In this document: in pieces, positions 38,375 through 47,577 of the stretch
How the letters are laid out: each line of letters starts with the position of its first letter
Position numbering within the stretch: position 1 is the stretch's first letter
Made by a program: the position numbers and the translations under genes
DNA from: Chryseobacterium sp. POL2
GTDB lineage: Bacteria > Bacteroidota > Bacteroidia > Flavobacteriales > Weeksellaceae
Assembly: GCF_011058315.1 (NCBI RefSeq)
Contig: NZ_CP049298.1
Location: forward strand, 2,418,001 to 2,482,000
Direction: 5' to 3'
DNA: 64,000 nt
The notes under the pieces: generated by a model
The model's database searches: none
The model's input: the letters and a program-made list of their open reading frames with translations, nothing else
What the model was told of the DNA's origin: nothing

Positions 38375-38616
38375 GATTTGGTGTGATTTTTTACTTTGAT
38401 TCAAAAATATAAAATTGATTTCAATAATGGTGAATAAAAATATAAAAAAATCAAATAAAATTTTGATTTAAATATTATTTGGCTGAAAATCAAATAACTA
38501 GAATAATTCAGCAAAAAAAATATGCAAATATTGAATTTATTTTACCAATGTTGAATTTTTTTTATACATTAGCAAAACCCAAACATTACAAAATATTAAT
38601 ATGAAAATTCATTATT
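38375..38616. promoter_or_regulatory. divergent control region of the aromatic gene cluster
   Basis: This very AT-rich 242-base spacer holds a minus-strand -7 word (TATTTTTG at 38402-38409, 27 bases before the nitrilase ATG). It also holds an inverted repeat aaatcaaa (38448-38455) / tttgattt (38462-38469), and a second pair gctgaa (38482-38487) / ttcagc (38507-38512). Two direct copies of ttgaattt follow (38531 and 38551). A near-consensus TACATTAG occurs at 38565-38572 for the plus strand. The repeats are candidate sites for the IclR regulator. Confidence 0.4.
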
Positions 38617-39408
38617 ATGGTTCAATTAAAAGATAAAGTATTTATAATAACGGGGGGCGTTGCTTCAATCGGTTATGAGATTGCAAAGAAAATGATTGAT
38701 CTAGGGGCTAGAGTTGTGATTGCTGATATTGCAGATGATATGGGCAAGGCGGCCCAAGAGCGCTTAGGAGAACACGCGTTCTTTGTTCATACAGATATTA
38801 CTAAAGATGAAGATTGTGAAAATCTGATTCAGCAATGCGTAAATAGATTCGGTAAAATAGATGTTTTAGTAAATAATGCTGCATCTTATGGTGATGATGG
38901 CGCTAAGACCACTCGTGAAACATGGCTCCATACACTTAATGTAAATGCTGTTGCGGCAGCAATTTTGGGTGAGATGGCACGTCCTTATTTGAAGGCGTCA
39001 AAAGGTTGCATTGTTAATACGGGCTCAATATCTGGAGCTTTTCCTCATATTGAACGCTGGGCCTATCCTGTATCAAAGGCAACATTAATCCATCTTAATA
39101 AAACCCAGGCTGTTGAATATGCAGCGGACGGTATTCGTGTTAACATGGTGCGTTTAGGGCATGTTTGGTCTGCGCCTTTCGAAGGTTTAACTCAGAATGA
39201 TCGTGCGCATGCGGATAAAGTTACGAAAGCTTATAATCTTATTGGTCGTGTGGCTAATGGAGAAGAAATAGCGAATGCGGTAGCTTTTGTAGCGTCTGAT
39301 GATGCTAGTTATATGACGGGTTCGGAGATTGTTGTGGATGGTGGCTATAGTGCTATGGGGCCAGAGCAACATTATCCGTTGATGTCAAAATTAATGAAAA
39401 ACCAATAA
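38617..39408 (+). CDS. SDR family NAD(P)-dependent oxidoreductase
   Basis: 263 residues with a Rossmann fold. The cofactor loop is FIITGGVASIGYEIAKKM and the acidic residue after beta-2 (VVIADIAD) favours NAD(H). The catalytic set is present: serine in IVNTGSISGAF and Tyr/Lys in WAYPVSKATLI; NNAAS is also kept. The C-terminus shows SYMTGSEIVVDGGY. In indole oxidation clusters an SDR oxidises the dihydroxyindoline or dioxindole intermediate; that role is inferred from the next gene, a StyA-like monooxygenase 14 bases on. Confidence 0.88.
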   Translation: MVQLKDKVFIITGGVASIGYEIAKKMIDLGARVVIADIADDMGKAAQERLGEHAFFVHTDITKDEDCENLIQQCVNRFGKIDVLVNNAASYGDDGAKTTRETWLHTLNVNAVAAAILGEMARPYLKASKGCIVNTGSISGAFPHIERWAYPVSKATLIHLNKTQAVEYAADGIRVNMVRLGHVWSAPFEGLTQNDRAHADKVTKAYNLIGRVANGEEIANAVAFVASDDASYMTGSEIVVDGGYSAMGPEQHYPLMSKLMKNQ

Positions 39409-39422
39409 GCAAATTATAATAT

Positions 39423-40652
39423 ATGTCAAGAAAAGTTTCAATTGTAGGTGCGGGGCAATCCGGCCTGCAGCTAGGTTTAGGCTTAGTACAAAAAGGTTAC
39501 GATGTAACAATTTATAGTAATCGTACGCCTGAGCAAATTAAAAATGGAAAAGTAATGTCGAGCCAGTGTATGTTTGACATGGCTTTGGAAAATGAAAGAG
39601 AGTTAGGTATTAATTATTGGGAAGATACTTGTCCGCCAGTTGAAGGCTTGGGTATCACAGTGCCTCATCCAGAAAAACCAGGAGAAAAATTATTCACTTG
39701 GGCAGGGAAATTGGATAAGCCTGCATATGCAGTCGATCAACGTATCAAGATGCCTTACTGGATGGAGAAATTTGAAGAAATGGGTGGTAAAATCATCATT
39801 AAAGATGTTGATGAAAACGATCTAGAAGATATTACTGCAGAAAGCGATTTGACCATTCTTGCAGCAGGTAAAGGAAGTATTGTGCAAATGTTCGAGAGAG
39901 ATGCTGAAAAAAGTATGTATGACAAACCGATGCGTGCTTTGGCGTTGACTTATGTGAAAAACATGGAACCTAATAAGCCATTTTCCAAAGTGGCATTTAA
40001 TTTAATTCCTGGTGTTGGAGAATATTTTGTTTTCCCAAGCGAAACTATTAATGGTTCTTGCGAAATTATGGTTTTAGAAGGTATTGTTGGTGGTCCAATG
40101 GATTGTTGGCAAGACATCAAAACACCAGAAGAACACTTGGCTAAAAGTTTAGAAATTCTTAAAACCTATTTACCTTGGGAGTACGAACGTTGTAAAAATG
40201 TAGAGTTAACAGATGATAACGGTATTTTGGCAGGACGTTTTGCGCCAACGGTGAGAAAGCCAATAGCGACACTTCCTTCTGGTAGAAAAGTTTTCGGAAT
40301 TGCGGATGTTGTTGTTGTTAATGATCCAATTACAGGACAAGGTTCTAATAACGCTTCGAAGTGTACCAAAATTTATTATGATTCTATTTTAGAAAGAGGC
40401 GATCAAGCTTTTGATGAAGCTTGGATGCAAGGTACTTTTGACCAATATTGGGAAGCTATTAAAGACGTAGCACTTTGGACAAATACATTGCTAGGCCCAC
40501 CGCCACCACATATTCTTAAATTCTTAGGTGCGGCAGCTTCTCAACCAAAATTAGCACATTTGTTTGCTAATAATTTTAATGATCCTAGACAATTCTTCCC
40601 TTGGTGGTTGGATCCAGTAAAGACTGACGAATTAATCGCTGAAAACGCTTAA
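39423..40652 (+). CDS. styrene/indole monooxygenase-type FAD oxygenase (StyA-like)
   Basis: 409 residues, single-component oxygenase part of a two-component flavin monooxygenase. FAD site: VSIVGAGQSGLQLGLGL; second FAD region VVVVNDPITGQGSNNASKC. The full-length match to StyA/indole monooxygenase proteins includes the start, SNRTPEQIKNGKVMSSQCMF, and the end, NNFNDPRQFFPWWLDP. These enzymes epoxidise styrene or the C2-C3 bond of indole using reduced FAD supplied by a partner. The partner is the flavin reductase encoded 10 bases downstream. The rest of the cluster favours indole over styrene. Confidence 0.88.
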   Translation: MSRKVSIVGAGQSGLQLGLGLVQKGYDVTIYSNRTPEQIKNGKVMSSQCMFDMALENERELGINYWEDTCPPVEGLGITVPHPEKPGEKLFTWAGKLDKPAYAVDQRIKMPYWMEKFEEMGGKIIIKDVDENDLEDITAESDLTILAAGKGSIVQMFERDAEKSMYDKPMRALALTYVKNMEPNKPFSKVAFNLIPGVGEYFVFPSETINGSCEIMVLEGIVGGPMDCWQDIKTPEEHLAKSLEILKTYLPWEYERCKNVELTDDNGILAGRFAPTVRKPIATLPSGRKVFGIADVVVVNDPITGQGSNNASKCTKIYYDSILERGDQAFDEAWMQGTFDQYWEAIKDVALWTNTLLGPPPPHILKFLGAAASQPKLAHLFANNFNDPRQFFPWWLDPVKTDELIAENA

Positions 40653-40662
40653 AATAAAACTT

Positions 40663-41142
40663 ATGGAAATTAAAGAGTTTGACAGCAGAGCCTTTCGTAA
40701 TGCCTGTGGGACTTTTACTACAGGTGTTACAATTATCACGAGTAAAAAAGAAGATGGTACAGTGCATGGGATGACGGCTAATGGGTTTATCTCTGTTTCT
40801 TTGGATCCGCCATTAATTGCCGTTTCCATTGGTAACAATCAAAAGATGCTCGAGACGATTAAAAATTCTGGCGTATATGGCGTAAGTATTCTTAAAGATG
40901 ATCATTTGGAGCATTGCAACCACTTCGCAGGAAAACACAATCCAGACTTGGTGGTAGATTTTGTTGAGTATGACGACGTTCCTGTTTTGCCAAATGCCTT
41001 AGCGCATTTCGTAACCAAAGTTCATTCCTCGCATTTGGCGGGCGATCACACCCTTTATATTGGGGAAGTTTTAGATTTTTATTCAGAAGAAGATGGTAAT
41101 CCCATTCTTTTTCACCGAGGACAATTTAGAGAATTAAAGTAA
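40663..41142 (+). CDS. flavin reductase (StyB-like partner)
   Basis: 159 residues of the FMN-binding split-barrel type: RNACGTFTTGVTIITSKKED, NGFISVSLDPPLIAVSIG and FHRGQFREL at the end. It should reduce FAD with NADH and pass it to the StyA-like oxygenase; it could also serve the LLM enzyme next door. The start is the ATG 10 bases after the oxygenase stop. Confidence 0.9.
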   Translation: MEIKEFDSRAFRNACGTFTTGVTIITSKKEDGTVHGMTANGFISVSLDPPLIAVSIGNNQKMLETIKNSGVYGVSILKDDHLEHCNHFAGKHNPDLVVDFVEYDDVPVLPNALAHFVTKVHSSHLAGDHTLYIGEVLDFYSEEDGNPILFHRGQFRELK

Positions 41143-41174
41143 TTTAATTCCATTTCAAATTTCAAAATATTATA

Positions 41175-42260
41175 ATGAGTTCACATCCTTTTACAGAAAA
41201 AAATAAATTTATACTTGGTACATTCTCAACCAATTGCGGCGGTGGAATGACCGTTTCCAAGCTTGATGACCGTTGGAAAGCAACTTGGGAAAACAATGAA
41301 AAACTTGCCGTGTTGCTTGACGAGGCGGGTATCGATTTTATGCTTCCTATCGCACGTTGGGTAGGTTATGGTGGTGAGACAGACTTTCATGGTGAGGTTT
41401 TAGAAACAGTAACTTGGGCAACTGCTTTGCTGGCAAAAACTAAAAACATCCAGATTTTTGCAACCGTTCATACTGTTGCTAATCATCCTTTGGTGTTAGC
41501 GAAACAAATCGCAACCATGGCAAAAATAAGTGGCGATCGCGTCGGTCTTAATATCGTTGCTGGTTGGAATAAGCCAGAATATGATGCCTTAGGTTTAGAT
41601 TTACCAAACGATCACGAAACGCGTTATGCTTATGCGCAAGAATGGATTGACTTTGTGAAAAAATTATGGACAACAAAAGAAAGGTTTGACTGGAACGGAA
41701 CGTATTTTAAAACCAAAGGAAGTTACGGAAATCCATTGCTGGAAAAAACACCGCCAATTCTTAATGCGGCAGGTTCGCCACAAGGTCGTTCTTTTGCAAT
41801 TAATAACGTGAATTATCTTTTCACACCAGCCATTGATCTTGAACGTTCTAAAACTGAAATCGCTGAACTTAAAAAACAAGCAGAAGCAGAAAATAAAAAA
41901 ATCGGTGTGTTGACTTTCTCTCATGTAATCTGTAGACCAACAGAGGAAGAAGCGCTTGCCGAAAAGAAAAGAATTCTTGATAATATTGATGACGGTGCTG
42001 TTGACAATCTGGTTAATTTGCAGTTTGCACACGCGCATAGTTTTCCTCATGATTTGTTAGCGGAGATTAGAGAAAGCATGGCACTTGGACATGGCGGCTT
42101 CCAGTTAGTTGGGACACCACAGCAAGTTGCGGATAAGATTTGTGCTTTGCATGATGCCGGCTTTGGAGGAACAACTTTGTCGTTTTTCGATTATGTAAAA
42201 GAGTTTCCATATTTTAGAGATAATGTTTTGCCGATCTTGGCAGAGAGAGGTATTAGATAA
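41175..42260 (+). CDS. LLM class flavin-dependent oxidoreductase (RutA-like group)
   Basis: 361 residues of the luciferase-like TIM barrel. Typical pieces: FMLPIARWVGYGG, ATVHTVANHPLVLAKQIAT, GDRVGLNIVAGWNKPEYDA, PPILNAAGSPQGRSFA and GGFQLVGTPQQVADKI. Related enzymes are FMNH2-dependent monooxygenases acting on pyrimidines, sulfones or amines. Its step in this cluster is unknown. Oxidative C-N or ring cleavage of an indole-derived intermediate is possible. It is placed between the flavin reductase and the aminobenzoyl-CoA monooxygenase genes. Confidence 0.85.
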   Translation: MSSHPFTEKNKFILGTFSTNCGGGMTVSKLDDRWKATWENNEKLAVLLDEAGIDFMLPIARWVGYGGETDFHGEVLETVTWATALLAKTKNIQIFATVHTVANHPLVLAKQIATMAKISGDRVGLNIVAGWNKPEYDALGLDLPNDHETRYAYAQEWIDFVKKLWTTKERFDWNGTYFKTKGSYGNPLLEKTPPILNAAGSPQGRSFAINNVNYLFTPAIDLERSKTEIAELKKQAEAENKKIGVLTFSHVICRPTEEEALAEKKRILDNIDDGAVDNLVNLQFAHAHSFPHDLLAEIRESMALGHGGFQLVGTPQQVADKICALHDAGFGGTTLSFFDYVKEFPYFRDNVLPILAERGIR

Positions 42261-42292
42261 CTTATATAGCATTTAGCTTAAAATTATTTTTC

Positions 42293-44605
42293 ATGAAAAT
42301 AACGGTAATTGGAGGAGGACCAGGTGGAATGTACTTTTCAATTTTAACAAAGAAAAGAATTCCAAATGCGCAAATTGATATTTATGAACAAAACAAACCC
42401 GATGATGCTTTTGGTTTTGGAGTAGTTTTTTCGGACGAAACGCTTAGTGAGTTTTTGTCTTACGACGAACGTTCTTATGAGTTAATCCGAAATAGCTTTG
42501 CCTATTGGGATAATCTGGACGTTGCCCGTGATGGAGAAATTGTCAGGATTGAAGGGAATGGCTTTTGTGGATGCTCTCGCAAAACTTTGCTAGAGCTTTT
42601 GCAACAGCGCTGCAAAGAAGAAGGTGTTAATCTTCACTTTGAAACCCGCGTTAACGATGTATCACAATTTGATGATAGCGATTTGGTTTTATTTGCTGAC
42701 GGTATTAGTTCTTCCATGCGTGGAAAATTTGAAAACGAATTTGGTACCGAAACAGAAATGCGTAAAAACCGTTTCATCTGGTGCGGAACAAGCAAGCCTC
42801 TAGACGCTTTTACCTATTTTTTTAGAAATACACCTTACGGTGCTTTTTGTGCGCATTCTTACCAATATGAAGAAGGAAAAAGTACGTTTATTTTCGAGTG
42901 TTCTCAAGAGACTTACGACAAAGCGGGTTTTGTAGAACAGGATGAAGCGGGTTCTTTAGCAAAATTGGAAGAGCTTTTCAAGGAAGAATTAGATGGTCAT
43001 AAGTTGATTGGTAATCGATCTTGGTGGCGTACTTTTCCTAGAGTTTATAATGCCAATTGGTATTTTAACAACAAAGCACTGATTGGTGATGCCAAAACAT
43101 CGGCCCATTATTCTATTGGATCAGGAACCAAATTGGCGATGGATTGTGCGATAGGACTTTCGGATGCCGTGGTTGCCAATCAAGACAATATGCAAAATGC
43201 ATTAGAGGATTATACCAAACGCCGCAGAATGCCAGTAGATATGATTCAGCATGCTGCAGACGTTTCTTTGATGTGGTTTGAAGATATGGACCGTCACATG
43301 AAGTTGGATTTTGACACTTTCAGTTTTGCGGTGATGTCTCGAAGTAAAAAAATTACCATCGAGAATCAAGCGCGCCGTGATAAGAAATATGCAGAACGAA
43401 TTATTCAGAATTTTAATAAAAGAATTGGGTCAGAAGATCTTAATACGCCTCCTGCATTTACGCCTTATCAATTAGGAAAATTAACATTACACAACCGCAT
43501 CGCTATGAGTGCGATGGGGCAATACAAATCTGTGGACGGTATTCCTGGTGAATGGGATTTCGTGCATTTGACCTCACGTGCTGTTGGTGGTACAGGTTTA
43601 ATAACTACAGGTTTGGCGGCAATTTCACCAACGGGAAGAATCACGCCAGGTTGTTATGGACTTTATAATGACGAACAGGTTACAGCTTGGAAACGCATTA
43701 CAGAGTTTATCCATCAACATACAGATTCTAAAATTGCTGTGCAGATTGGGCATTCGGGCAGAAAAGGTTCTTGCCAATCGACTAACTTAGGAAAACATCT
43801 TGAGGAAGGCGCGTGGCCATTAATTTCTGCAGATGCAATTGCCTTTCGGCCAGAATTTCCAACGCCAAAAGCAATGGATATTGAGGATCTCAAAACGGTG
43901 AAAATGGAATTTGTTGATGCAGCTAAACGCGCTCTGGAAGCTGGTTTTGATGCGGTGGAATTACAAATGCATAATGGGTTTTTATTGGCTTCATTCCTTT
44001 CGCCTTTGACCAATAAGAGACAAGACCAATATGGGGGAAATATTGAAAACCGAGCGAAATATCCTTTAGAAATTGTAAAAGCGATAAAGGAAGTTCTTGG
44101 CGATGTTCCTTTAATTGTTAAACTAAATGTGATCGACTGGCATCCTGAAGGTATTACAAAAGATGAGGTGGAATATGTCGCAAAACAATTGAAATCTTTG
44201 GACGTTGATATGTTAAATGTAAGTACAGGAAATACCGTAATCGATCAAAAACCGTTTATGGGAAGAATGTGGCAAACACCATTTTCCGAATGGATCAGAA
44301 ATACAATTGATATTCCAACCATGACTTCTGGTCGTATTGAAAGCATTGATCAAATCAACACCTTGTTGCTAAATGCGCGCGCGGATATGGTTGCTTTGGG
44401 ACGTTCTCTGTTAACAGATCCTTATTTTGTTCTTACAGCTAAAGCTTATGAGCAATACAAAGCAAATGATCCCATGTCAATTGGTGCACCATATCCTTAT
44501 ATGGGAGGCGTTGCAACAGAGTACATGAAAGCTAAAAAAGACCGTGAAGAATTTGAACAAATGAAACGTGAATTAAAACCAGTAAGTCACCAACTTCAAA
44601 AATAA
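42293..44605 (+). CDS. bifunctional 2-aminobenzoyl-CoA / salicylyl-CoA 5-monooxygenase-reductase
   Basis: 770 residues, a fusion. Residues 1-390 form a PHBH-type FAD monooxygenase (ITVIGGGPGGMYFSIL; NRSWWRTFPRVYN; KALIGDAKTSAHYSIGSGTK). Residues 395-770 form an Old Yellow Enzyme barrel (LTLHNRIAMSAMGQY; VQIGHSGRKGS; MHNGFLLASFLSPLTN; DQYGGNIENRAKY; MVALGRSLLTDP). This architecture is that of 2-aminobenzoyl-CoA monooxygenase/reductase and of salicylyl-CoA 5-hydroxylases; both domains look intact. It needs an aroyl-CoA substrate, yet no CoA ligase is encoded nearby, and IorAB could make that thioester instead. Confidence 0.92.
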   Translation: MKITVIGGGPGGMYFSILTKKRIPNAQIDIYEQNKPDDAFGFGVVFSDETLSEFLSYDERSYELIRNSFAYWDNLDVARDGEIVRIEGNGFCGCSRKTLLELLQQRCKEEGVNLHFETRVNDVSQFDDSDLVLFADGISSSMRGKFENEFGTETEMRKNRFIWCGTSKPLDAFTYFFRNTPYGAFCAHSYQYEEGKSTFIFECSQETYDKAGFVEQDEAGSLAKLEELFKEELDGHKLIGNRSWWRTFPRVYNANWYFNNKALIGDAKTSAHYSIGSGTKLAMDCAIGLSDAVVANQDNMQNALEDYTKRRRMPVDMIQHAADVSLMWFEDMDRHMKLDFDTFSFAVMSRSKKITIENQARRDKKYAERIIQNFNKRIGSEDLNTPPAFTPYQLGKLTLHNRIAMSAMGQYKSVDGIPGEWDFVHLTSRAVGGTGLITTGLAAISPTGRITPGCYGLYNDEQVTAWKRITEFIHQHTDSKIAVQIGHSGRKGSCQSTNLGKHLEEGAWPLISADAIAFRPEFPTPKAMDIEDLKTVKMEFVDAAKRALEAGFDAVELQMHNGFLLASFLSPLTNKRQDQYGGNIENRAKYPLEIVKAIKEVLGDVPLIVKLNVIDWHPEGITKDEVEYVAKQLKSLDVDMLNVSTGNTVIDQKPFMGRMWQTPFSEWIRNTIDIPTMTSGRIESIDQINTLLLNARADMVALGRSLLTDPYFVLTAKAYEQYKANDPMSIGAPYPYMGGVATEYMKAKKDREEFEQMKRELKPVSHQLQK

Positions 44606-44616
44606 AACATACACCA

Positions 44617-45372
44617 ATGAACAATTTATTAGATATTTTAAAAACGAAAAAAATTGTTGATCTAACACATACACTTAACGAAAGTTTTCCAGCCTTAGCG
44701 CTTCCACCAGAAATGGGGCAAGTCGCAACTTTCAAAAAAGAACAAATCTGCCGTTATGACGAAAAAGGACCGGGTTGGTACTGGAATAACTTTACGGTCG
44801 GCGAGCATTTTGGAACACACTTCGATGCGCCCTCACATTGGATAACAGGAAAAGATCATAGCAACAATACTGTTGACAACATTCCAGTGGAAAATATGAT
44901 GGCAGGCGCTTGTGTAATAGATGCAAGTGCAGAAGTTTCAGAAAATCCAGATTTTGTATTAACACCAGAATTTATCCAAGAATGGGAAAAGCAACATGGC
45001 GAACTCGAGAAAGGTGCGTGGGTGTTATTCCGTACCGATTGGAGCAAAAGAACCTTGGATGAAGCTTTTACAAATACAGATGAAAATGGACTAAATCATA
45101 CACCAGGACCAAATAAAGAAGCGGTGGAGTATATGATTTCTAAAGAGGTGTTGGGCTTCGGTGTTGAAACCGTTAATACAGATGCCGGGATGTCTTTTAC
45201 TTGGGAGTTTCAATTGCCGTGTCATACGTTGATGCATGGTGCAGGGAAATATGGTTTGCAATGTTTGAAAAACCTAGATCAATTACCTCCAAAAGGAGCA
45301 GTAATCGTTGCAGCACCGTTAAAAATTGAGGACGGTTCTGGAAGCCCGCTAAGAGTTTTAGCAATTGTTTAA
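44617..45372 (+). CDS. cyclase family metal hydrolase (isatin hydrolase / kynurenine formamidase type)
   Basis: 251 residues. The metal site HxGTHxDxPxH is intact: His64, His68, Asp70 and His74 in GEHFGTHFDAPSHW. Other landmarks are VDLTHTLNESFPAL, WVLFRTDWSKR and GFGVETVNTDAG. The family opens lactam rings, and isatin hydrolase makes isatinate from isatin. With an indole monooxygenase upstream and IorAB downstream, isatin hydrolysis is the most economical role. Kynurenine formamidase is the alternative, but no kynureninase or tryptophan dioxygenase is present. Confidence 0.85.
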   Translation: MNNLLDILKTKKIVDLTHTLNESFPALALPPEMGQVATFKKEQICRYDEKGPGWYWNNFTVGEHFGTHFDAPSHWITGKDHSNNTVDNIPVENMMAGACVIDASAEVSENPDFVLTPEFIQEWEKQHGELEKGAWVLFRTDWSKRTLDEAFTNTDENGLNHTPGPNKEAVEYMISKEVLGFGVETVNTDAGMSFTWEFQLPCHTLMHGAGKYGLQCLKNLDQLPPKGAVIVAAPLKIEDGSGSPLRVLAIV

Positions 45373-45420
45373 AAAAATCTTATTATTTTTTAGTTTGAAT
45401 TAAATTAAAATGTTGGAGTT

Positions 45421-47577
45421 ATGGCTGAACGTTCGTTTAAGCAAGAAGTTGAAAAATTACGATTAAAAGAAGGTGAAATTTTCCATGGAGAAGGGATTTT
45501 AGCCGTAACTAAAGCCTTGCTGCAATGTGGTGTTGGCTATGTTGGTGGTTATCAGGGGTCGCCGATTTCGCATCTTATGGATGTATTCGCAGATGCAGAT
45601 CCACTTTTGAAAGAACTGGGCGTTTATTTTGAAAATAGTGCCTCGGAAGCAGGTGCGGCAGCCATGTTGTCGGCATCTGTAATGTATCCCGTGCGTGGTG
45701 CGGTAACATGGAAGTCGACGGTTGGCACCAATGTAGCTTCGGATGCGCTTTCAAACTTGGCGTCGTCTGGTGTTACGGGTGGAACAGTGGTTATTATCGG
45801 TGAAGATTATGGCGAAGGTTCGAGTATTATGCAGGAAAGAACACATGCTTTTGCGATGAAATCTCAGATGTGGTTGATCGATCCACGACCAAATTTACCA
45901 AGCATTGTCCACTTTACGGAAAAAGCGTTTCAGCTTTCGGAAGCGAGTAACACGCCCGTTTTTTTGGAATTGAGAGTTAGATCTTGCCATTTGTACGGGC
46001 AATTTGTGGCCAAAGACAATCAAACACCAAAATATACTTTAGCGGAGGCGCTTAACAATCCAATTCGGGATCTCAATAAAATAGTCCTTCCGCCAGCGTC
46101 GTTCCTACAAGAGGAAGATAAAATTAAACGTCGATTACCGGCTGCTATTCAGTTTATTAAAGATAATAAAATGAATGAATTTTTGTCGGGAGATCGTGAG
46201 GATATCGGAATAATCGTTCAAGGGGCTTTGTTTAATAACTTGAATCGCGCATTAATTCAATTCGATTTATCAGATCATTTGGGTAATGTCAAGATTCCAG
46301 TGTATGTGATGAACGTAACTTATCCTGTGATTGATGATGAGGTTTTAGAATTTTGTAAAGGTAAAAAAGCCGTACTTCTTGTTGAAGAAGGTCAACCTAA
46401 TTATATCGAACAAAGTATTGGTTTGACCTTGTTCCATAAGGAAGTGAAAACAAAACTTCACGGTAAAGATTTGTTACCGATGGGTGGCGATTATACCATC
46501 GGACGATTGGAAACAGCCTTGTCGGAATTTTTTAATCTTTATCAAAAAGAAATTGAAATCTCAGAACGAGAAGGTTCTATTAACATTTTGGCGGAAGATG
46601 CCAAAGCTTTATCAGAAGCAGTACCTGCAAGACCGGCAGGTTTTTGTACTGGGTGTCCAGAACGCCCAATTTTTGCAGCCTTAAAATTGGTGCAACAAAA
46701 TATGGGTGACTATCACGTTTCGGCAGATATTGGTTGTCATTTGTTTTCTATTTTACCCCCATTTAATATTGGTGCTACCACGATGGGTTACGGTTTAGGT
46801 GGCGCTTCGGCTTCGGCATTTAATATGGACTTTGTCCGAAAAGATAATGGACAAAAACGCGTTATTTCCATAATGGGAGATGGCGGATTTTGGCACAACG
46901 GTTTGACAACAGGTATTACCAATGCTGTTTTTAATAATAATGATGGTTTAACAATTATTATTGATAATAATTATGCTGCAGCAACGGGAGGGCAGGATGT
47001 ACCATCGTCTAGATTTAATAATAAAATCCGAACGATTAATAATCCGATTGAAAAAGCAGTTCACGGTGTTGGCGTCAAACATGTCGATTTTATTGATAAT
47101 ACTTATGATGTTGACAAAATGGTAAAAGTAATTACCAAAGCTTTAACGTCAAACGAAAAAGGTCCAAAAGTTATTATTGCACAATCCGAATGTATGCTGA
47201 ATAAGCAACGTCGTGATAACAAAGTGAAAAAGAAAAAACTAGAAGAAAAAAAACGCGTTGTCAACGAGAAGTTCGGTATAGATTCCAAAGTTTGTACAGG
47301 CGATCACGAGTGTATGCGACTTTCGGGCTGTCCATCGTTGACGTTGACCTACAGCGATAATCCGCTGCGCGAAGATCCTATTGCAACAATAGATTCTTCT
47401 TGTGTGGCTTGTGGTAATTGCGGTGAGGTGGCAGAAGCAGCAGTATTATGCCCATCATTTTATAAAGCACAAGTGGTTAAGAACCCAACAAGTTGGGAAA
47501 AGTTTAAACACAACGTGAAGCAAAGTATTTTTAGTTATTTACAAAATAGAAGAGAGAAAAAAAGACAATTGGCATGA
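45421..47577 (+). CDS. indolepyruvate ferredoxin oxidoreductase alpha-like subunit (2-oxoacid:CoA acylating)
   Basis: 718 residues. Thiamine-diphosphate domains lie at both ends of the core (GYQGSPISHLMDVF near 42; GDGGFWHNGLTTGITNAVFN near 495). A C-terminal iron-sulfur domain has cysteines in CTGDHECMRLSGCPSLT and CVACGNCGEVAEAAVLCPS. IorA-type enzymes decarboxylate aryl-2-oxoacids to acyl-CoA with ferredoxin reduction. Here isatinate (2-aminophenylglyoxylate) would give 2-aminobenzoyl-CoA, the substrate of the preceding monooxygenase. Its stop overlaps the beta-subunit start (ATGA). Confidence 0.9.
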   Translation: MAERSFKQEVEKLRLKEGEIFHGEGILAVTKALLQCGVGYVGGYQGSPISHLMDVFADADPLLKELGVYFENSASEAGAAAMLSASVMYPVRGAVTWKSTVGTNVASDALSNLASSGVTGGTVVIIGEDYGEGSSIMQERTHAFAMKSQMWLIDPRPNLPSIVHFTEKAFQLSEASNTPVFLELRVRSCHLYGQFVAKDNQTPKYTLAEALNNPIRDLNKIVLPPASFLQEEDKIKRRLPAAIQFIKDNKMNEFLSGDREDIGIIVQGALFNNLNRALIQFDLSDHLGNVKIPVYVMNVTYPVIDDEVLEFCKGKKAVLLVEEGQPNYIEQSIGLTLFHKEVKTKLHGKDLLPMGGDYTIGRLETALSEFFNLYQKEIEISEREGSINILAEDAKALSEAVPARPAGFCTGCPERPIFAALKLVQQNMGDYHVSADIGCHLFSILPPFNIGATTMGYGLGGASASAFNMDFVRKDNGQKRVISIMGDGGFWHNGLTTGITNAVFNNNDGLTIIIDNNYAAATGGQDVPSSRFNNKIRTINNPIEKAVHGVGVKHVDFIDNTYDVDKMVKVITKALTSNEKGPKVIIAQSECMLNKQRRDNKVKKKKLEEKKRVVNEKFGIDSKVCTGDHECMRLSGCPSLTLTYSDNPLREDPIATIDSSCVACGNCGEVAEAAVLCPSFYKAQVVKNPTSWEKFKHNVKQSIFSYLQNRREKKRQLA

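Noticed and set aside
39423-41142. Styrene degradation as the cluster's role
   Set aside because: No styrene oxide isomerase or phenylacetaldehyde dehydrogenase gene is present, while isatin-hydrolase-like and aminobenzoyl-CoA genes point to indole.
44617-45372. Kynurenine pathway role for the cyclase
   Set aside because: No tryptophan 2,3-dioxygenase, kynureninase or kynurenine monooxygenase is encoded in the window; isatin hydrolysis fits the neighbours better, although family membership alone does not exclude it.
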